The position numbers and the translations under genes were made by a program. Source: Candidatus Endomicrobiellum agilis (GTDB taxonomy: Bacteria > Elusimicrobiota > Endomicrobiia > Endomicrobiales > Endomicrobiaceae). Taken from it: a stretch of 64,000 bases of DNA. Below the pieces are notes generated by a model. The model did no database searches and had not been told where the DNA came from. It was given only the letters and a program-made list of their open reading frames with translations. How positions within the stretch are numbered: the stretch's first letter is position 1; the number at the start of each line of letters is the position of its first letter. Location of the stretch: contig JAIXMX010000001.1 of NCBI GenBank assembly GCA_020328155.1, positions 1 to 64,000 on the forward strand, written 5' to 3'. Positions 41,841 to 53,137 of the stretch are shown piece by piece.

Positions 41841-44642
41841 ATGTTGGGTAGGATAATAAATATAGACGCCTCCGAAAACATAATAAATTTTACAGCCGAC
41901 TACATTTTTAAATCGGATAGGAAAATTGCTTTGATAAGCGGCGGTCGGAGACCTTTTCTATTTATTAAGAAACAGCTTGCCGAAAAGCAAAAGAAAGCCT
42001 TTTTCCCTCCAGAGTTCTTTACGAACAATGAATTTATCGAGAGAGTTATTTTTGATAATACGGAACTTGTAAAAATCTCAGATATTGAAGCGGCGTTTAT
42101 GATATTTGAGATTGTTAAAAATGAAGTGCCGCAACTTTTGAACGGTAAAATTTCTTTTGCATCTTTTATGGATTGGTCTTTTGAAATTTTGTCTTTTATA
42201 GAGCAACTGAGCTTGGAAGATGTCTCTGAAGAAAAACTTAAAGCCGTAAAAGCAAACGCTGAAATAGGTTATGACGTTCCCGACAATATCAACGATTTAT
42301 TGAAAAATATCTTTAAAATAAGAAATAGTTTTTATAACAGTTTGGAAAAATCGTCAAAAATTACGGAGGGTCGCAGTTTTTTAAAAGCTTCGGCGATGGG
42401 ACCGGAATTGCTAGTTGGAAATTTTGACGAAGTGATATTAATGGTGCCATTTTATCTTCACAAGACTGAAATTGAAATTTTTAAAAAAATTTATAGCGTT
42501 GGAAAACTCACCGTGTTTATTCATGGAAATCCATGGAAGTATGAAACTTTGGTAAATTTATATTCTGCATTTGGCGAGCCGCTGCCGAACGCGAAAAACG
42601 AAAGACACGAATACAAATTAAATGTATATTCCGCTTTTGACGATCAGTCTCAGGGCGCTTTGCTTAAAAATCTTATCAGCGGTTATTCTGAAAATGATTT
42701 AGATAAAACGGTTGTTATTGTGCCGGATTCAAAAATGCTTCAATCTGTGATATCTGAAGTTTCAATAGTCACAGGACATTATAATGTTTCGGCGGGTTAT
42801 CCTGCTGAAAAAACGTCTGTTTTTTCTTTACTTGACGCAATTGTAAAAGCGCAGCTTTCAAAGAAGGGACGATACTACTATTCAAAAGACGTTATGAAAG
42901 TACTGGCTAACCCGCTTTCAAAAAATATGAGGTTCTTTGGAGAAAATTCAATATCGAGGATTGTCGCCCATAAGATTGAAGAAGCTTTAGATCAGGATTC
43001 AAAAAGTAGTTTAAGCGGCAAAATGTTTGTTTCTTTTGAAGAAATTGTCGGTGAGAAGCAACTTGTTGATGAAATAAGTCTTACTGTAACCGAAGCTTGG
43101 AAATACGTTGCCTCTAAAAAAATTGTAGAGATATTAAAAGAAATTTTTGACATTTTCTTTGTGTCGTGGGAAAAAATAAATACTCTTAATAATTTGTCTT
43201 ATATTTTGTCTGAATTTTTTGGGAAAATATATTCTTTAAGCGCTACAAGCGCTTATCCCTTAAATATTGAAGTTATGGGATTATTATTATCTTTGGCAAA
43301 AGATCTGAAATTTGGAGAGGTATCGCAAGCAGAGTTTTCCAATGAAGATGTTTTAAATATTTTCAAAAAGATGATTAGAAATAAAAGAATAGCTTTGCCG
43401 GGTTCGCCTCTCAACGGTATGCAAATTTTAGGACTTTTAGAATCGAGAAATCTTTCGTTTGACAATGTTTTCATAGTGGGAATGACAGATTCGGCAATAC
43501 CTGCCGTAAAAAAAGAATATGCTCTCATCCCCAAAGATATAATGTATGCTTTAGGGATTAAAATGGCCAAGAAAGAGTTTGAAATACAACGGTATCATTT
43601 TAATAGACTTATTGCAGGAGCAAAAAATTTAAGTCTTATTTATCCTGATAACGAGAAAGACGAAAGGAGTAGATTTATCGAAGCTCTTATTTGGAATAAA
43701 CAGCTGGAAAATAAAGACATTGATATCGTAAAAACAAATAAATTTGTTTTACCTAAATTTTCGGCGAAACAACTTGTAAAACGAAAATATGCAAAAACTG
43801 AAGAGATTAGAGAATATCTTAAAAATATGTTTTATACGTACAGTAAAATTGACGCTTATTTAAGCTGTAAACTTAAATTTTATTTTATGTATGTGTTGCT
43901 GCTTGACAAAGGAATGGAAGTGGGACGAGAGCTTTCCGGCAGCGATATAGGAAATTTTGTGCATAGTTTTTTAAAAGATGCTTTATATGAAGAACTTAAC
44001 GGCGAGAAACTGATGACTTCGGAATTTGAAAGAGAATATTTTAAAAAACTTGAGAACAGTTTTGATAATTCCCCGTGTTTTAAGTTTAGGGAAGACGCTT
44101 TTATGATAAAAGAAGTTTTAGTGTACAGAATGAAAAACATTTTATATTATGAAAGACAAAGGTTTTATAAAAACATTTACGGTTGCGAGAGAGAATATAT
44201 TTCAAATATTGAAACGGCTTCGGAGGAAACTTATAAATTAAAATGCAGAATTGACAGAATAGATACGGACGGTAAAGATTATATGATATTTGATTATAAA
44301 ACAGGTGCTGTTCCCGATAAAATTGTTTTAGAGAAATATCTTGAGTTAATGTCAGATGATTTTGGCAGGCAGAATATAAAAAAGGCGATAAGTTCTCTAC
44401 AGCTTCCGTTGTATAAATACATATTTGAAAAAGAGACAGGTTTTTCCGTCTTAAATTGCGGAATTTATGATATAAAAAAAGCAAAAATTATTGAATTTCC
44501 TGAAAAAAGAGAAGTATATGAGAAATGCGTTGATGTAGTTAAGATTGTGCTTGACGAGATAAATGGTGGAGAAAATTTTGAATTCGATGAAAAGGATAAA
44601 GTTAACTGTGAGGTGTGCAGATATTTTTATGTATGCAGATAA
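41841..44642 (+). CDS. PD-(D/E)XK nuclease family protein, AddB-like
   Basis: TYSKIDAYLSCKLKFYF...IDRIDTDGKDYMIFDYKTG...LQLPLYKY...CEVCRYFYVCR (Fe-S Cys motif); follows the AddA-like gene. Confidence 0.85.
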   Translation: MLGRIINIDASENIINFTADYIFKSDRKIALISGGRRPFLFIKKQLAEKQKKAFFPPEFFTNNEFIERVIFDNTELVKISDIEAAFMIFEIVKNEVPQLLNGKISFASFMDWSFEILSFIEQLSLEDVSEEKLKAVKANAEIGYDVPDNINDLLKNIFKIRNSFYNSLEKSSKITEGRSFLKASAMGPELLVGNFDEVILMVPFYLHKTEIEIFKKIYSVGKLTVFIHGNPWKYETLVNLYSAFGEPLPNAKNERHEYKLNVYSAFDDQSQGALLKNLISGYSENDLDKTVVIVPDSKMLQSVISEVSIVTGHYNVSAGYPAEKTSVFSLLDAIVKAQLSKKGRYYYSKDVMKVLANPLSKNMRFFGENSISRIVAHKIEEALDQDSKSSLSGKMFVSFEEIVGEKQLVDEISLTVTEAWKYVASKKIVEILKEIFDIFFVSWEKINTLNNLSYILSEFFGKIYSLSATSAYPLNIEVMGLLLSLAKDLKFGEVSQAEFSNEDVLNIFKKMIRNKRIALPGSPLNGMQILGLLESRNLSFDNVFIVGMTDSAIPAVKKEYALIPKDIMYALGIKMAKKEFEIQRYHFNRLIAGAKNLSLIYPDNEKDERSRFIEALIWNKQLENKDIDIVKTNKFVLPKFSAKQLVKRKYAKTEEIREYLKNMFYTYSKIDAYLSCKLKFYFMYVLLLDKGMEVGRELSGSDIGNFVHSFLKDALYEELNGEKLMTSEFEREYFKKLENSFDNSPCFKFREDAFMIKEVLVYRMKNILYYERQRFYKNIYGCEREYISNIETASEETYKLKCRIDRIDTDGKDYMIFDYKTGAVPDKIVLEKYLELMSDDFGRQNIKKAISSLQLPLYKYIFEKETGFSVLNCGIYDIKKAKIIEFPEKREVYEKCVDVVKIVLDEINGGENFEFDEKDKVNCEVCRYFYVCR

Positions 44643-44856
44643 AATATTTTTAGAATTTTTAACCGATAACAATTTCTTAAGAGAAAGGAAAAATGAAAAA
44701 TATTTACATAACTAAATTGGGCGAATTGTAAAACTTAAATAATTTTGTATGATATTGAAAATACTTTGTAAAAAAGTAAAATTGAGAGAGTGAGATTTTC
44801 AGTTTTATTTCGTCAGTTTTGTAGGCAAGTGTTAGCTTATGACAAAAGGGGGACAC

Positions 44857-45168
44857 ATGGCAGGCTTGAAAACAGTGCTTTATGCGGGCGTGGGATTGGC
44901 GTTGAAAGGTAAGAAGAAAATAGAGGAGGCAGCAAAAAAGTTTGTTGAAAATAATAAAATTGAAGTTGATGAGGGTAAAAAATTTTTTGATGAAACCGTA
45001 AAGCAGGCTGAAACGGCAAAAGATGAATTATCAAAAAAGATTAATAAAACTGTAAAAACGACAGTCAACAAAATGGGTTTTATAACGCATGAAGAAGCGG
45101 AAAATCTCAAAAGTGAAATAGAAAAACTTAAAACGCAGTTGGACAAGTCCGAAAAAGGAGAAAAATAA
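44857..45168 (+). CDS. phasin-like small helical protein
   Basis: 104 aa, Lys/Glu-rich amphipathic helix resembling phasin-family proteins; start at 44857 fits the GGGGG RBS. Confidence 0.5.
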   Translation: MAGLKTVLYAGVGLALKGKKKIEEAAKKFVENNKIEVDEGKKFFDETVKQAETAKDELSKKINKTVKTTVNKMGFITHEEAENLKSEIEKLKTQLDKSEKGEK

Positions 45169-45253
45169 GTTTTCTAGTGGAAATTATTTTTCATTGTCTA
45201 TGTTGCTAAATAAAAATCAGTTTGTTTAGCATAGCGATGTATTTTTTTATTGT

Positions 45254-47029
45254 TTATTCTTGCTCTTTGTCGGCTGACTGAGCTGCAAGTTCCGAAGCTA
45301 CCGCGAGTAGGCTTTGTTTTTCCAAATCGTCGAGTAGTAAAGAAGTCAAAGCATTTGCAACTTCTTCTTCTTCAAAGACTATTCCCGATATGCCTGTTTG
45401 TTTTAAGTTCTCTTTGCTGTCAATAAAACGCGCTCTTACGAGTATGCGTGTTTTTGGGTTTAAGGCGGACGCAAGTGAAGCGGTTTCCAATGTTGTATTT
45501 AAAGAAGGAATTGTAATAATTAAATAGTCTGCATTTTTTATGCCTGCTGCAAACAAAATATCTTTTTTTGCCGAGTTTCCGTAAATTACTGCTTGTCCTT
45601 GTGAACTCAGACTATTAACTGTGTCTATGTTTATTTCAACGATAATAGGTTTTACATCTTGCTCTATTAATGCCTGAGTAACTTTTTTACCGGTAGGTCC
45701 GTAACCTACGACTATGGCTGTTTTTTGTGCAAGGTATTCTTCAGTGGGGAGCAGATTTTTTGCGAGATCCTTATCTTTACTGTTTTTATTTCCTTTTCTG
45801 TCAGCTGCAAAATTTAAAATCTTCCACAACTTTTTTTTGGAACGAAGAAATTTCTCAATTGCCGGAACTTTCTTAAATACCGACGGGTTTAGAGTTATTG
45901 ATGCGATGGAACACACGACTATTGCATTGTAAACAACATCTCCAGCAAGACCTAACCGTTTTGCTTCTTGCGCCAGTATAAATGAGAATTCTCCGACCTG
46001 CGCTAGTCCCGAAGCGACTGTGAGGGCTGTTTTTGTGGAGTATCCTAAGATGGAGACTGTAAGTATAGCGGTTAAAGGTTTGATGAGTAAAACGATGGCG
46101 AGACACATGCATATGAGCAGCGGATACTCGATTATAAATTTTAAATCAAAAAGCATACCGACTGCAAGGAAAAATAAAACTGCGAAAGCGTCTCTCAACG
46201 GAAGAATATCAGCGCCTGCCTGATGGCTTGCTTTGCTTTTTCCTACAACCATTCCGCCCAAAAATGCGCCTAAGGCAAACGATGCTTGGAATACGACAGC
46301 CGCAAGAATTGCTGTTAAAAAAGCTATGACTAAAACCGTGAGAGTGAAAAGTTCTTCTGAGTGGGTCTTTATAATTTTTGACAAGAGCCACGGAACAAAC
46401 AGTTCTCCTCCTTTCATAACCAAAACCCATAATAAAACAAGCCGTCCCAAAGCGATTCCTATTGCTTTAAGTATTTCAATACTTCCTTCTGCAGTACTCG
46501 AATTAGATAATATTGTCATAATGCTAGGAAGGGCGACAAGTATTAATACGGTTAAAATATCTTCTACAACGAGCCATCCGACGGCTACATGTCCGTGTAC
46601 GGTGTTGACAATATCATTGTCGTTTAAAACTCTTAAAAGTACGACAGTGCTTGCCACAGCAAGACCAAAACCGAGTATGAGCGCCGACTTTAAATCAAGT
46701 CCTAAGGTGGTGCCGACAAATATTCCGCAAATGGTTGCAATAGTGCTTTGTATTATCGCTCCCGGGATAGCGACGCCCTTAACTGCCATGAGATCATCCA
46801 TTTTGAAATGTAATCCCACGCCAAACATCAAAAGAATGACGCCGGCTTCTGAAAGTTGAGATGCCAGAGCGTAATCTGCGACAAATCCGGGAGAAGCGGG
46901 ACCTATGAAGAACCCAGCTAAAAGATATCCGACAATAGAAGAAAGACCCAGCTTTTGCGTTATAAAACCGAGCACAAGAGCAAAGGCAAAGCCTATTGCT
47001 ATAATTTCAAGTAATTGGTATTCGTGCAT
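45254..47029 (-). CDS. CPA2-family cation:proton antiporter (KefB/YbaL-like) with C-terminal TrkA-N domain
   Basis: Multi-TM N-terminus with GLSSIVGYLLAGFFIGP; Rossmann motif VVGYGPTGKKVTQALIEQ. Confidence 0.92.
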   Translation of the reverse strand: MHEYQLLEIIAIGFAFALVLGFITQKLGLSSIVGYLLAGFFIGPASPGFVADYALASQLSEAGVILLMFGVGLHFKMDDLMAVKGVAIPGAIIQSTIATICGIFVGTTLGLDLKSALILGFGLAVASTVVLLRVLNDNDIVNTVHGHVAVGWLVVEDILTVLILVALPSIMTILSNSSTAEGSIEILKAIGIALGRLVLLWVLVMKGGELFVPWLLSKIIKTHSEELFTLTVLVIAFLTAILAAVVFQASFALGAFLGGMVVGKSKASHQAGADILPLRDAFAVLFFLAVGMLFDLKFIIEYPLLICMCLAIVLLIKPLTAILTVSILGYSTKTALTVASGLAQVGEFSFILAQEAKRLGLAGDVVYNAIVVCSIASITLNPSVFKKVPAIEKFLRSKKKLWKILNFAADRKGNKNSKDKDLAKNLLPTEEYLAQKTAIVVGYGPTGKKVTQALIEQDVKPIIVEINIDTVNSLSSQGQAVIYGNSAKKDILFAAGIKNADYLIITIPSLNTTLETASLASALNPKTRILVRARFIDSKENLKQTGISGIVFEEEEVANALTSLLLDDLEKQSLLAVASELAAQSADKEQE

Positions 47030-47257
47030 TTAAAACCGCCTTGAAGTCTGCGATATTATAACATAAAATTCAATAATCTTTGTTATTTTAGAATCTGTCT
47101 GTTATTTTTTATTTCAAGCTTTTGCGCTTTTGTGCTGTTTGGCGCGGCAATTTTCATAAACGCCCTTAGGTCGTTAAAGTGCAAAACAAAGAAAAAATTG
47201 TTTTGTATGTAAATTGTGTATAATATAAAAAATCCGATTTGCTGTAATACGAAACTT

Positions 47258-49726
47258 ATGAAAAAACTATCCAAAATTGATGAAATATTGAATGTTGTGA
47301 AAAAACCTGCAAGGTACATAAACGGTGAGTTAAATTCACATTCTGCCGATATGCTTGCGGATTTTTCGATAGTCTTGTGTTTTCCTGATATTTATGAAGT
47401 CGGCGCTTCCAACCTTGGGCTTGAAATTCTTTACCATTTAATTAATGAAAAAAAAATTGCCCGTTGCGAAAGGGTATTTGCTCCGGATGTCGATTTAGAG
47501 CTACTTTTGAGAAAAATGGGAATTAATCTTTTCTCGTTAGAATCCGGCAGTGATTTAAAGAGTTTTGATATTTTGGGTTTTACAATTCAGTGCGAACTTG
47601 TTGTGACAAACATAGTCAATATTCTTGACTTATCTGGCATTTCCATATTTTCAAAAGACAGAAAAAACAACGAGCCTTTGATAATTGCCGGCGGACCTGC
47701 TTTAACTAATCCGGAACCTTTCTGCGATTTTTTTGATATGTTTGTTTTAGGCGACGGCGAAGAAGCGATTGAGGATATAATAAACATATGTAAAGAATCC
47801 AAGAAAGCTGGATTTTCAAGATTAGAAATCATAAAAAAATTGTCGAAATTGGATGGCGTATATGTGCCGTCATTCTATAGTGTCAAATATAATGATGACA
47901 ATACGATAAAATCTGTAACTCCCATCTCGGAAGATGTAAAGCCTGTTGTTGGGAAAAGAGTTTTAAATCTTGAAAATGCATACTTTCCGGAAAAGAAAAT
48001 AGTTCCTTTTGTAAAAACCGTACACGACAGGCTAAATATTGAAGTTGCAAGAGGATGTCCTGGACAGTGTCGCTTCTGTCAGGCATCAAAATATTACCGC
48101 CCGTGGAGGCAGAGACCGCTTCAGAAGTTGCTATATCTTATAGAGAAAGGTTTGCAGGCTACAGGTTTTGAAGAAGTTGTCTTTTCATCTCTTTCATGCA
48201 GTGATTATAAAAATTTAGACGAGTTGCTAATAAAGACAAACGATTTGTACGGCAGGTCAAATCTTAGTATTTCGCTGCCGTCTTTAAGATGCAACGAACA
48301 TTCCCTTAAAGTGGCTCAATATATCAATAGAAACAAAAAACCTACGCTTACTTTTGCGCCTGAAGCAGGCACAGACAGAATGCGTAATGTAATAGGCAAG
48401 TATATTTCCGAAAAACAGATAGTTGAAACATTGCTTGCCGCAAACGCTATGGGCTGGAGTATGATAAAACTTTATTTTATGATAGGTCTCCCAACTGAAA
48501 CTAATGAGGATATAGCAGGTATAGAGCGTCTTGTAAAGCTTGTCAGAAAAAAAGCGAATGGTTTAAATTTTAATATTACTGTCTCGCCTTTTGTTCCGAA
48601 AGCCCAGACAGCATTTCAATGGACGCCGATGGCGGATGCGGACGAAATAAAGCGGAAAATTACGCTTTTAAATAAACTTCTTCCGGCAAATGTGAAAGCG
48701 CATAATCATAGAGCGAGTATTTTAGAAGCTTTAATTGCAAAAGGTGACAGGCGACTTTCATCTGTAATTTATAAGGCGTGGCAGAAAGGCGCGAGATTTG
48801 ACCAATGGGCTGATAAATTTGTCGGCGGCATATGGGATAAGGCTTTCGCTGAAAGCGGGATTAATATAAATTTTTATGTGTATAGGAATATAGGATATGG
48901 CGAGATCCTGCCGTGGGAGCATTTAAATTTCGGTGTGTCAAAAGAAGCGTTATATGCAGAGTATATCAGAGGCATAAACGAAACTGCCGATGTTGCGGAA
49001 AGACAATCTAATAAAGTGCAGCGTGTCCTGCCTGAAATTTATGAAAAGCATAAAATTTCAGCTACTACTGCGCCTGTTATGCGTTTAAGGCTTCGTTTTT
49101 CAAAAAAAGGAAAGGTCAGGTTTATATCTCATTTAGAACAGGTAGAAATGTTTCGCAGAGCCGCAAGGCGTTCCTGTCTTCCCATAGCGTTTACTGCAGG
49201 CTTTAGTCCTCAAATTAAATCGTCTTATGGACCGCCGCTTTCTATAGGTCAGGAAAGTTCGAGTGAATATATGGAATTATATTTTACGCAGAAAGTAAGT
49301 GTTGAAAATGTAAGACTGAAATTTTCAAAAGCGTTGCCGGAAGGGTTTAAAATACTTGATGTAAAAAAAGTGCCTTTAAATTTTCCGTCTATAGATATTT
49401 TATCAAACGTTTCAGAATATGAGATAAAAAATGCGGATATCGCTCAAGAACAAATTGATAAATTTTTATTTCAGGATTTGATTGCGGTAGAGAAAATAAA
49501 AATGGGAAAAACTGTTGAAGTCGATGCTAAACCTTTAATAAGATCTTTTAAAAATGAAAACGGCATTTTAAAATTACAGCTTCGTTTTGGCGGCGGTAGA
49601 TACGTGAAGCCTGAAGCGATTTTAAAAAAACTATTGGGAGATCAATATAATTATGGCAAAATATACGCTATTGAAAGAACTAATCTATATATTGAAACAA
49701 AAAACGGGAAAATATATGAACCGTAA
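47258..49726 (+). CDS. TIGR03960-type radical SAM protein fused to DUF2344/TIGR03936-like domain
   Basis: RGCPGQCRFCQASKYYRPWRQR radical SAM cluster; C-terminal LRLRFSKKGKVRFISHLEQVEMFRRAARR. Confidence 0.88.
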   Translation: MKKLSKIDEILNVVKKPARYINGELNSHSADMLADFSIVLCFPDIYEVGASNLGLEILYHLINEKKIARCERVFAPDVDLELLLRKMGINLFSLESGSDLKSFDILGFTIQCELVVTNIVNILDLSGISIFSKDRKNNEPLIIAGGPALTNPEPFCDFFDMFVLGDGEEAIEDIINICKESKKAGFSRLEIIKKLSKLDGVYVPSFYSVKYNDDNTIKSVTPISEDVKPVVGKRVLNLENAYFPEKKIVPFVKTVHDRLNIEVARGCPGQCRFCQASKYYRPWRQRPLQKLLYLIEKGLQATGFEEVVFSSLSCSDYKNLDELLIKTNDLYGRSNLSISLPSLRCNEHSLKVAQYINRNKKPTLTFAPEAGTDRMRNVIGKYISEKQIVETLLAANAMGWSMIKLYFMIGLPTETNEDIAGIERLVKLVRKKANGLNFNITVSPFVPKAQTAFQWTPMADADEIKRKITLLNKLLPANVKAHNHRASILEALIAKGDRRLSSVIYKAWQKGARFDQWADKFVGGIWDKAFAESGININFYVYRNIGYGEILPWEHLNFGVSKEALYAEYIRGINETADVAERQSNKVQRVLPEIYEKHKISATTAPVMRLRLRFSKKGKVRFISHLEQVEMFRRAARRSCLPIAFTAGFSPQIKSSYGPPLSIGQESSSEYMELYFTQKVSVENVRLKFSKALPEGFKILDVKKVPLNFPSIDILSNVSEYEIKNADIAQEQIDKFLFQDLIAVEKIKMGKTVEVDAKPLIRSFKNENGILKLQLRFGGGRYVKPEAILKKLLGDQYNYGKIYAIERTNLYIETKNGKIYEP

Positions 49727-50351
49727 AATATCAAATTTATGGCTTTATGCGTTATTCTTTGTTTAATCTCGTTTCTGCGCGACAAGTTGTAAAAATACAC
49801 CTTTTCTATTGCAGAGATAGTATTATAAGAGCATTTCACCGGTAAGAAAATTTATCCCGCCGCTTATGAGAAATTTCTCAATGTTACAAACAATCTCAAT
49901 TTTTTTCATTTTTTTAATTCTGCTTGTGCTACGAAAAGCTTAGAAAAGACAAAACAACGTGATGGTATGATATAGTCTCAAAACCCGCTATCTTTTCCTC
50001 TGTCAATTTAATTTATGCAGGATATAATAATCATTTACGCCTGTCCTGCTCGCATTTTAAATCATACATAAGATGCCGATATTTGTGAAATCGATAAAAT
50101 ACCTGATAAGGTCATTTTAATTTAAGCATGCTATGCATTTTCTATGGTTTATTTAATAGCTATAATCTATTTATACTTTGCGAGTAACTTTAATGCTGCA
50201 TGTTGACTTTTACTGTTTATAGCTTATTATCATAAGCATATAAACTCTTACAAAGTAACCATAATATGTGTATATATTTGCTTACTTTTGGCATTTGCTT
50301 TTAGTAAAATTATTGCGAGCTTCGCTAATTGAAGGATTTTATTGTTTGCTC

Positions 50352-53119
50352 CTAGTAGGGGTTCTCTAGAAAAGAAAAATCTTCATAAGTATACCAATAT
50401 TTCTTATATTTTTCTCCTATGGAACTGATATCATCATTATAAAATCTTAAATCAAATTTAATATTTAGTCCTTTATATGGGGGAATGTTGGAATTGAGGA
50501 GCAATTCTTTAAAATCGTCAATCTTGTTCTCATAATCGGTATGACTTGTTCCTTTAGGATCTATGAAGATAATTTTGTAATCGTTTTCTTTTTTAACCCA
50601 AAAGATAAAATCGGGAAAAAAGTTTCTGTATCTGTTATCTTTTCTGTAGAAATACGGTACTCCAATTTTGTCCAAAGTTTCATCTCTGCTGATACGCTTT
50701 CTCGATTTATATATTTCTCAAGAGCCTTAATAAATTTCACTTCGCTCTCATTTACTATTATATGGTTTATATAATCCATTTTCTCTGTTCTTGAATAAAT
50801 TAACGGCAAATAATAATGTTTCGCTATATTTTTTATTTTTAATTCTTTAAATTCAGCCTCATTCTTTTTGCCTGTTTTTACATTTTCAATTTCTGAGTTT
50901 AACAATTCAACATCTTCAGTTTCTAGATTAGATATTTTTATATGCTTAAAATGTATTATTTCGTCTTCAAGTTCTTTAAATCCGTAAAACGTTTTATTTT
51001 TTATATCGGTGTGAGAAATCAATTTGCCAAGCAAAAAATCCATATCATTGTAGGCATTATCCTCTTTTATTTGAAAAGAATTATCGTCATCAATTTGCTT
51101 AAGTAAAAGATTGAGATTTTCTAAAGATATATCGTGCTTTAGCAATAAAAGGTTTTTATTGAAATTTTTAATATATTTTCTAATGTTTTTTAATGTAGCC
51201 TTTGAAAGATTAAACTTTGCAAAATTCTCTCTTGTCGTTTCTTCCTTATATACGGGAATATATAATTCAAAAGGCTTTTTGTTTTTAAGGATATCTTTTA
51301 ACTCTTTGTCTTTTGTTTTCTGCTCTTTAATTGTTTCAACAATACTAATTATAGAATCTTTATCGGTTGCAAAAATAAATAGTGTTTCTAAAAGTATATT
51401 TTTATTATTATCATTTTCGGGTAATCTCTTTCTTTTGCCTTTTTCAGGCTCTATTCTAACGCCTCGTCCTATGCTTTGTAAAACAAACTTTTTAGCCTTT
51501 TTTCCGCCGATGTTTATCATATTTATTACATTCGGTCTATTACTATCCCAACCCTCATAAAAACTGCGACTTCCGAGCAAAAGATTTATGTCCTCATTTT
51601 CATTTATCCCTTGAAATATAGTCTTTTTTTCAGGAGAGGTTACACATTGATAATTATCGCCCAATTTTTCCCTTTGAAATTTTTTAGCATCGCCTATTTT
51701 AATAAGCGCAAACGGTTTATCTGTTGTTTGTAATTTTAATACTATTTCTTTTTCCTGTTCGCCTTCCAAAAGTTCAAATTTGCCGTGCTTCTTAGCATTA
51801 AAAATATTTTCTAACAAATCTTTAAGAGTAATTTTGTCAAATAGCTCTATATCAAAAGAAAGTTCTTCTTGTCCCAATATATATTTTTTATTGTTTAATA
51901 ATTCCTGTTCAAACTCGTCTTTTGCATTATCAAAAATTTGAGGTTCGATATTGCCGATTGCTATCTCTTCTATTTTCTTAAAAAATAAAAGTAAGTCAGA
52001 ATCGTCTGTATTTATTGAATTTACCAGAGTTATAAGCATAGGATTGTGGTAATATCCTTGTTTTTTTGATTTCTTAATTAAAGTAAAAGCAAGTAAAGAT
52101 TTTAAGACTTGTTTTTGTTTTTCTATTTCGCTTAATTCATCTGATTCGCTTGTAAGATTAAAATAAGTATGGCTTAAATATAAGTTTTTTCCGTATCCTT
52201 GCGAAATAAATTTTTCAAGATTAAAATTAAAGCAAGTAGTCGAATAGTCGATGTCTTCTGTGAAAGTTGCAGAGAAATTGAATAAAAATCCGTTTCTTGA
52301 TAGAACAGAAACATAATTTTGCATTGAAGAATTTTCTTTTTCACCGCGATGCGCTTCGTCCAAAAATATATACCAATTTCCTTTGTTATCGTAATTTCTG
52401 TAATCCAAAATGCTTTCCTTGCATTCATCTCTTAACAAATCGCTTCTATAATAATAAACCTTTGTGAAACAGTCATAATTAAAACTCTGTTTATCATCCT
52501 CATAGTTTATGAGATTTATAAGTTCAATTTTTCTTTCTCTGCTTTTGTTGAATCCTTCTATTTCTATTTTAAACTGTTTTATCAAGTCTTCTCTCGGAAG
52601 CAGTAGCATTATTTCTTTTTTTGGGATAAGACTTTGTTTCTGTAAATGATCTAAAAGTTCAATAGTTTTTATCAAAACAATACTTTTTCCAGAACCTGTC
52701 GACATCCAAAAACTCGCCCTGTTTAAAAAAGCGGCGTCTGTAACGTATTCTTCAGCTCCTTCTCCTAAAACTTTATAATCTTTTGAATAGTTTTGAAAAA
52801 ACTTAAATCTACTGCTTACATTGCCTATGCTTTTATCTTTTTTATTGTTTGTAAATTTATATATAGCAAAAGCTTTGTCTTTAAGTCCGTTTTCTTTATA
52901 TTTTATATGAAGAGTTTGTTTATCAGGATTTGCATTGCCGTTTTGAAAAGTTTTAAAAGATAAATAAAGCGCTTTTGTTATATTTTTAAGTGCTTCTTTT
53001 TGATATGGAAAATCATTTAAATTTTTATTTTCAGAAAAGCAAGAAATACTCGGAAATCGCCAATTATTCAATTGGTCATAATCTATTTGCTCTAAAATCT
53101 TTTCAAGAATGCTTTTCAT
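50352..53119 (-). pseudogene. res: type III restriction enzyme Res subunit, frameshifted before the nuclease domain
   Basis: MSTGSGKSIVLIKTIELL, DEAHRGEK, SATF helicase motifs in the 852-aa ORF; C-terminal nuclease part NFFPDFIFWVKKENDYKIIFIDPKGTSHTDYENKIDDFKELL is in another frame (ORF 50352-50675). Confidence 0.85.
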
Positions 53120-53137
53120 TATTTTTCTCTGGTCATA

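Noticed and set aside
46209-46859. 208-aa + ORF and others opposite the KefB-type antiporter
   Set aside because: Antisense shadow of a multi-TM gene.
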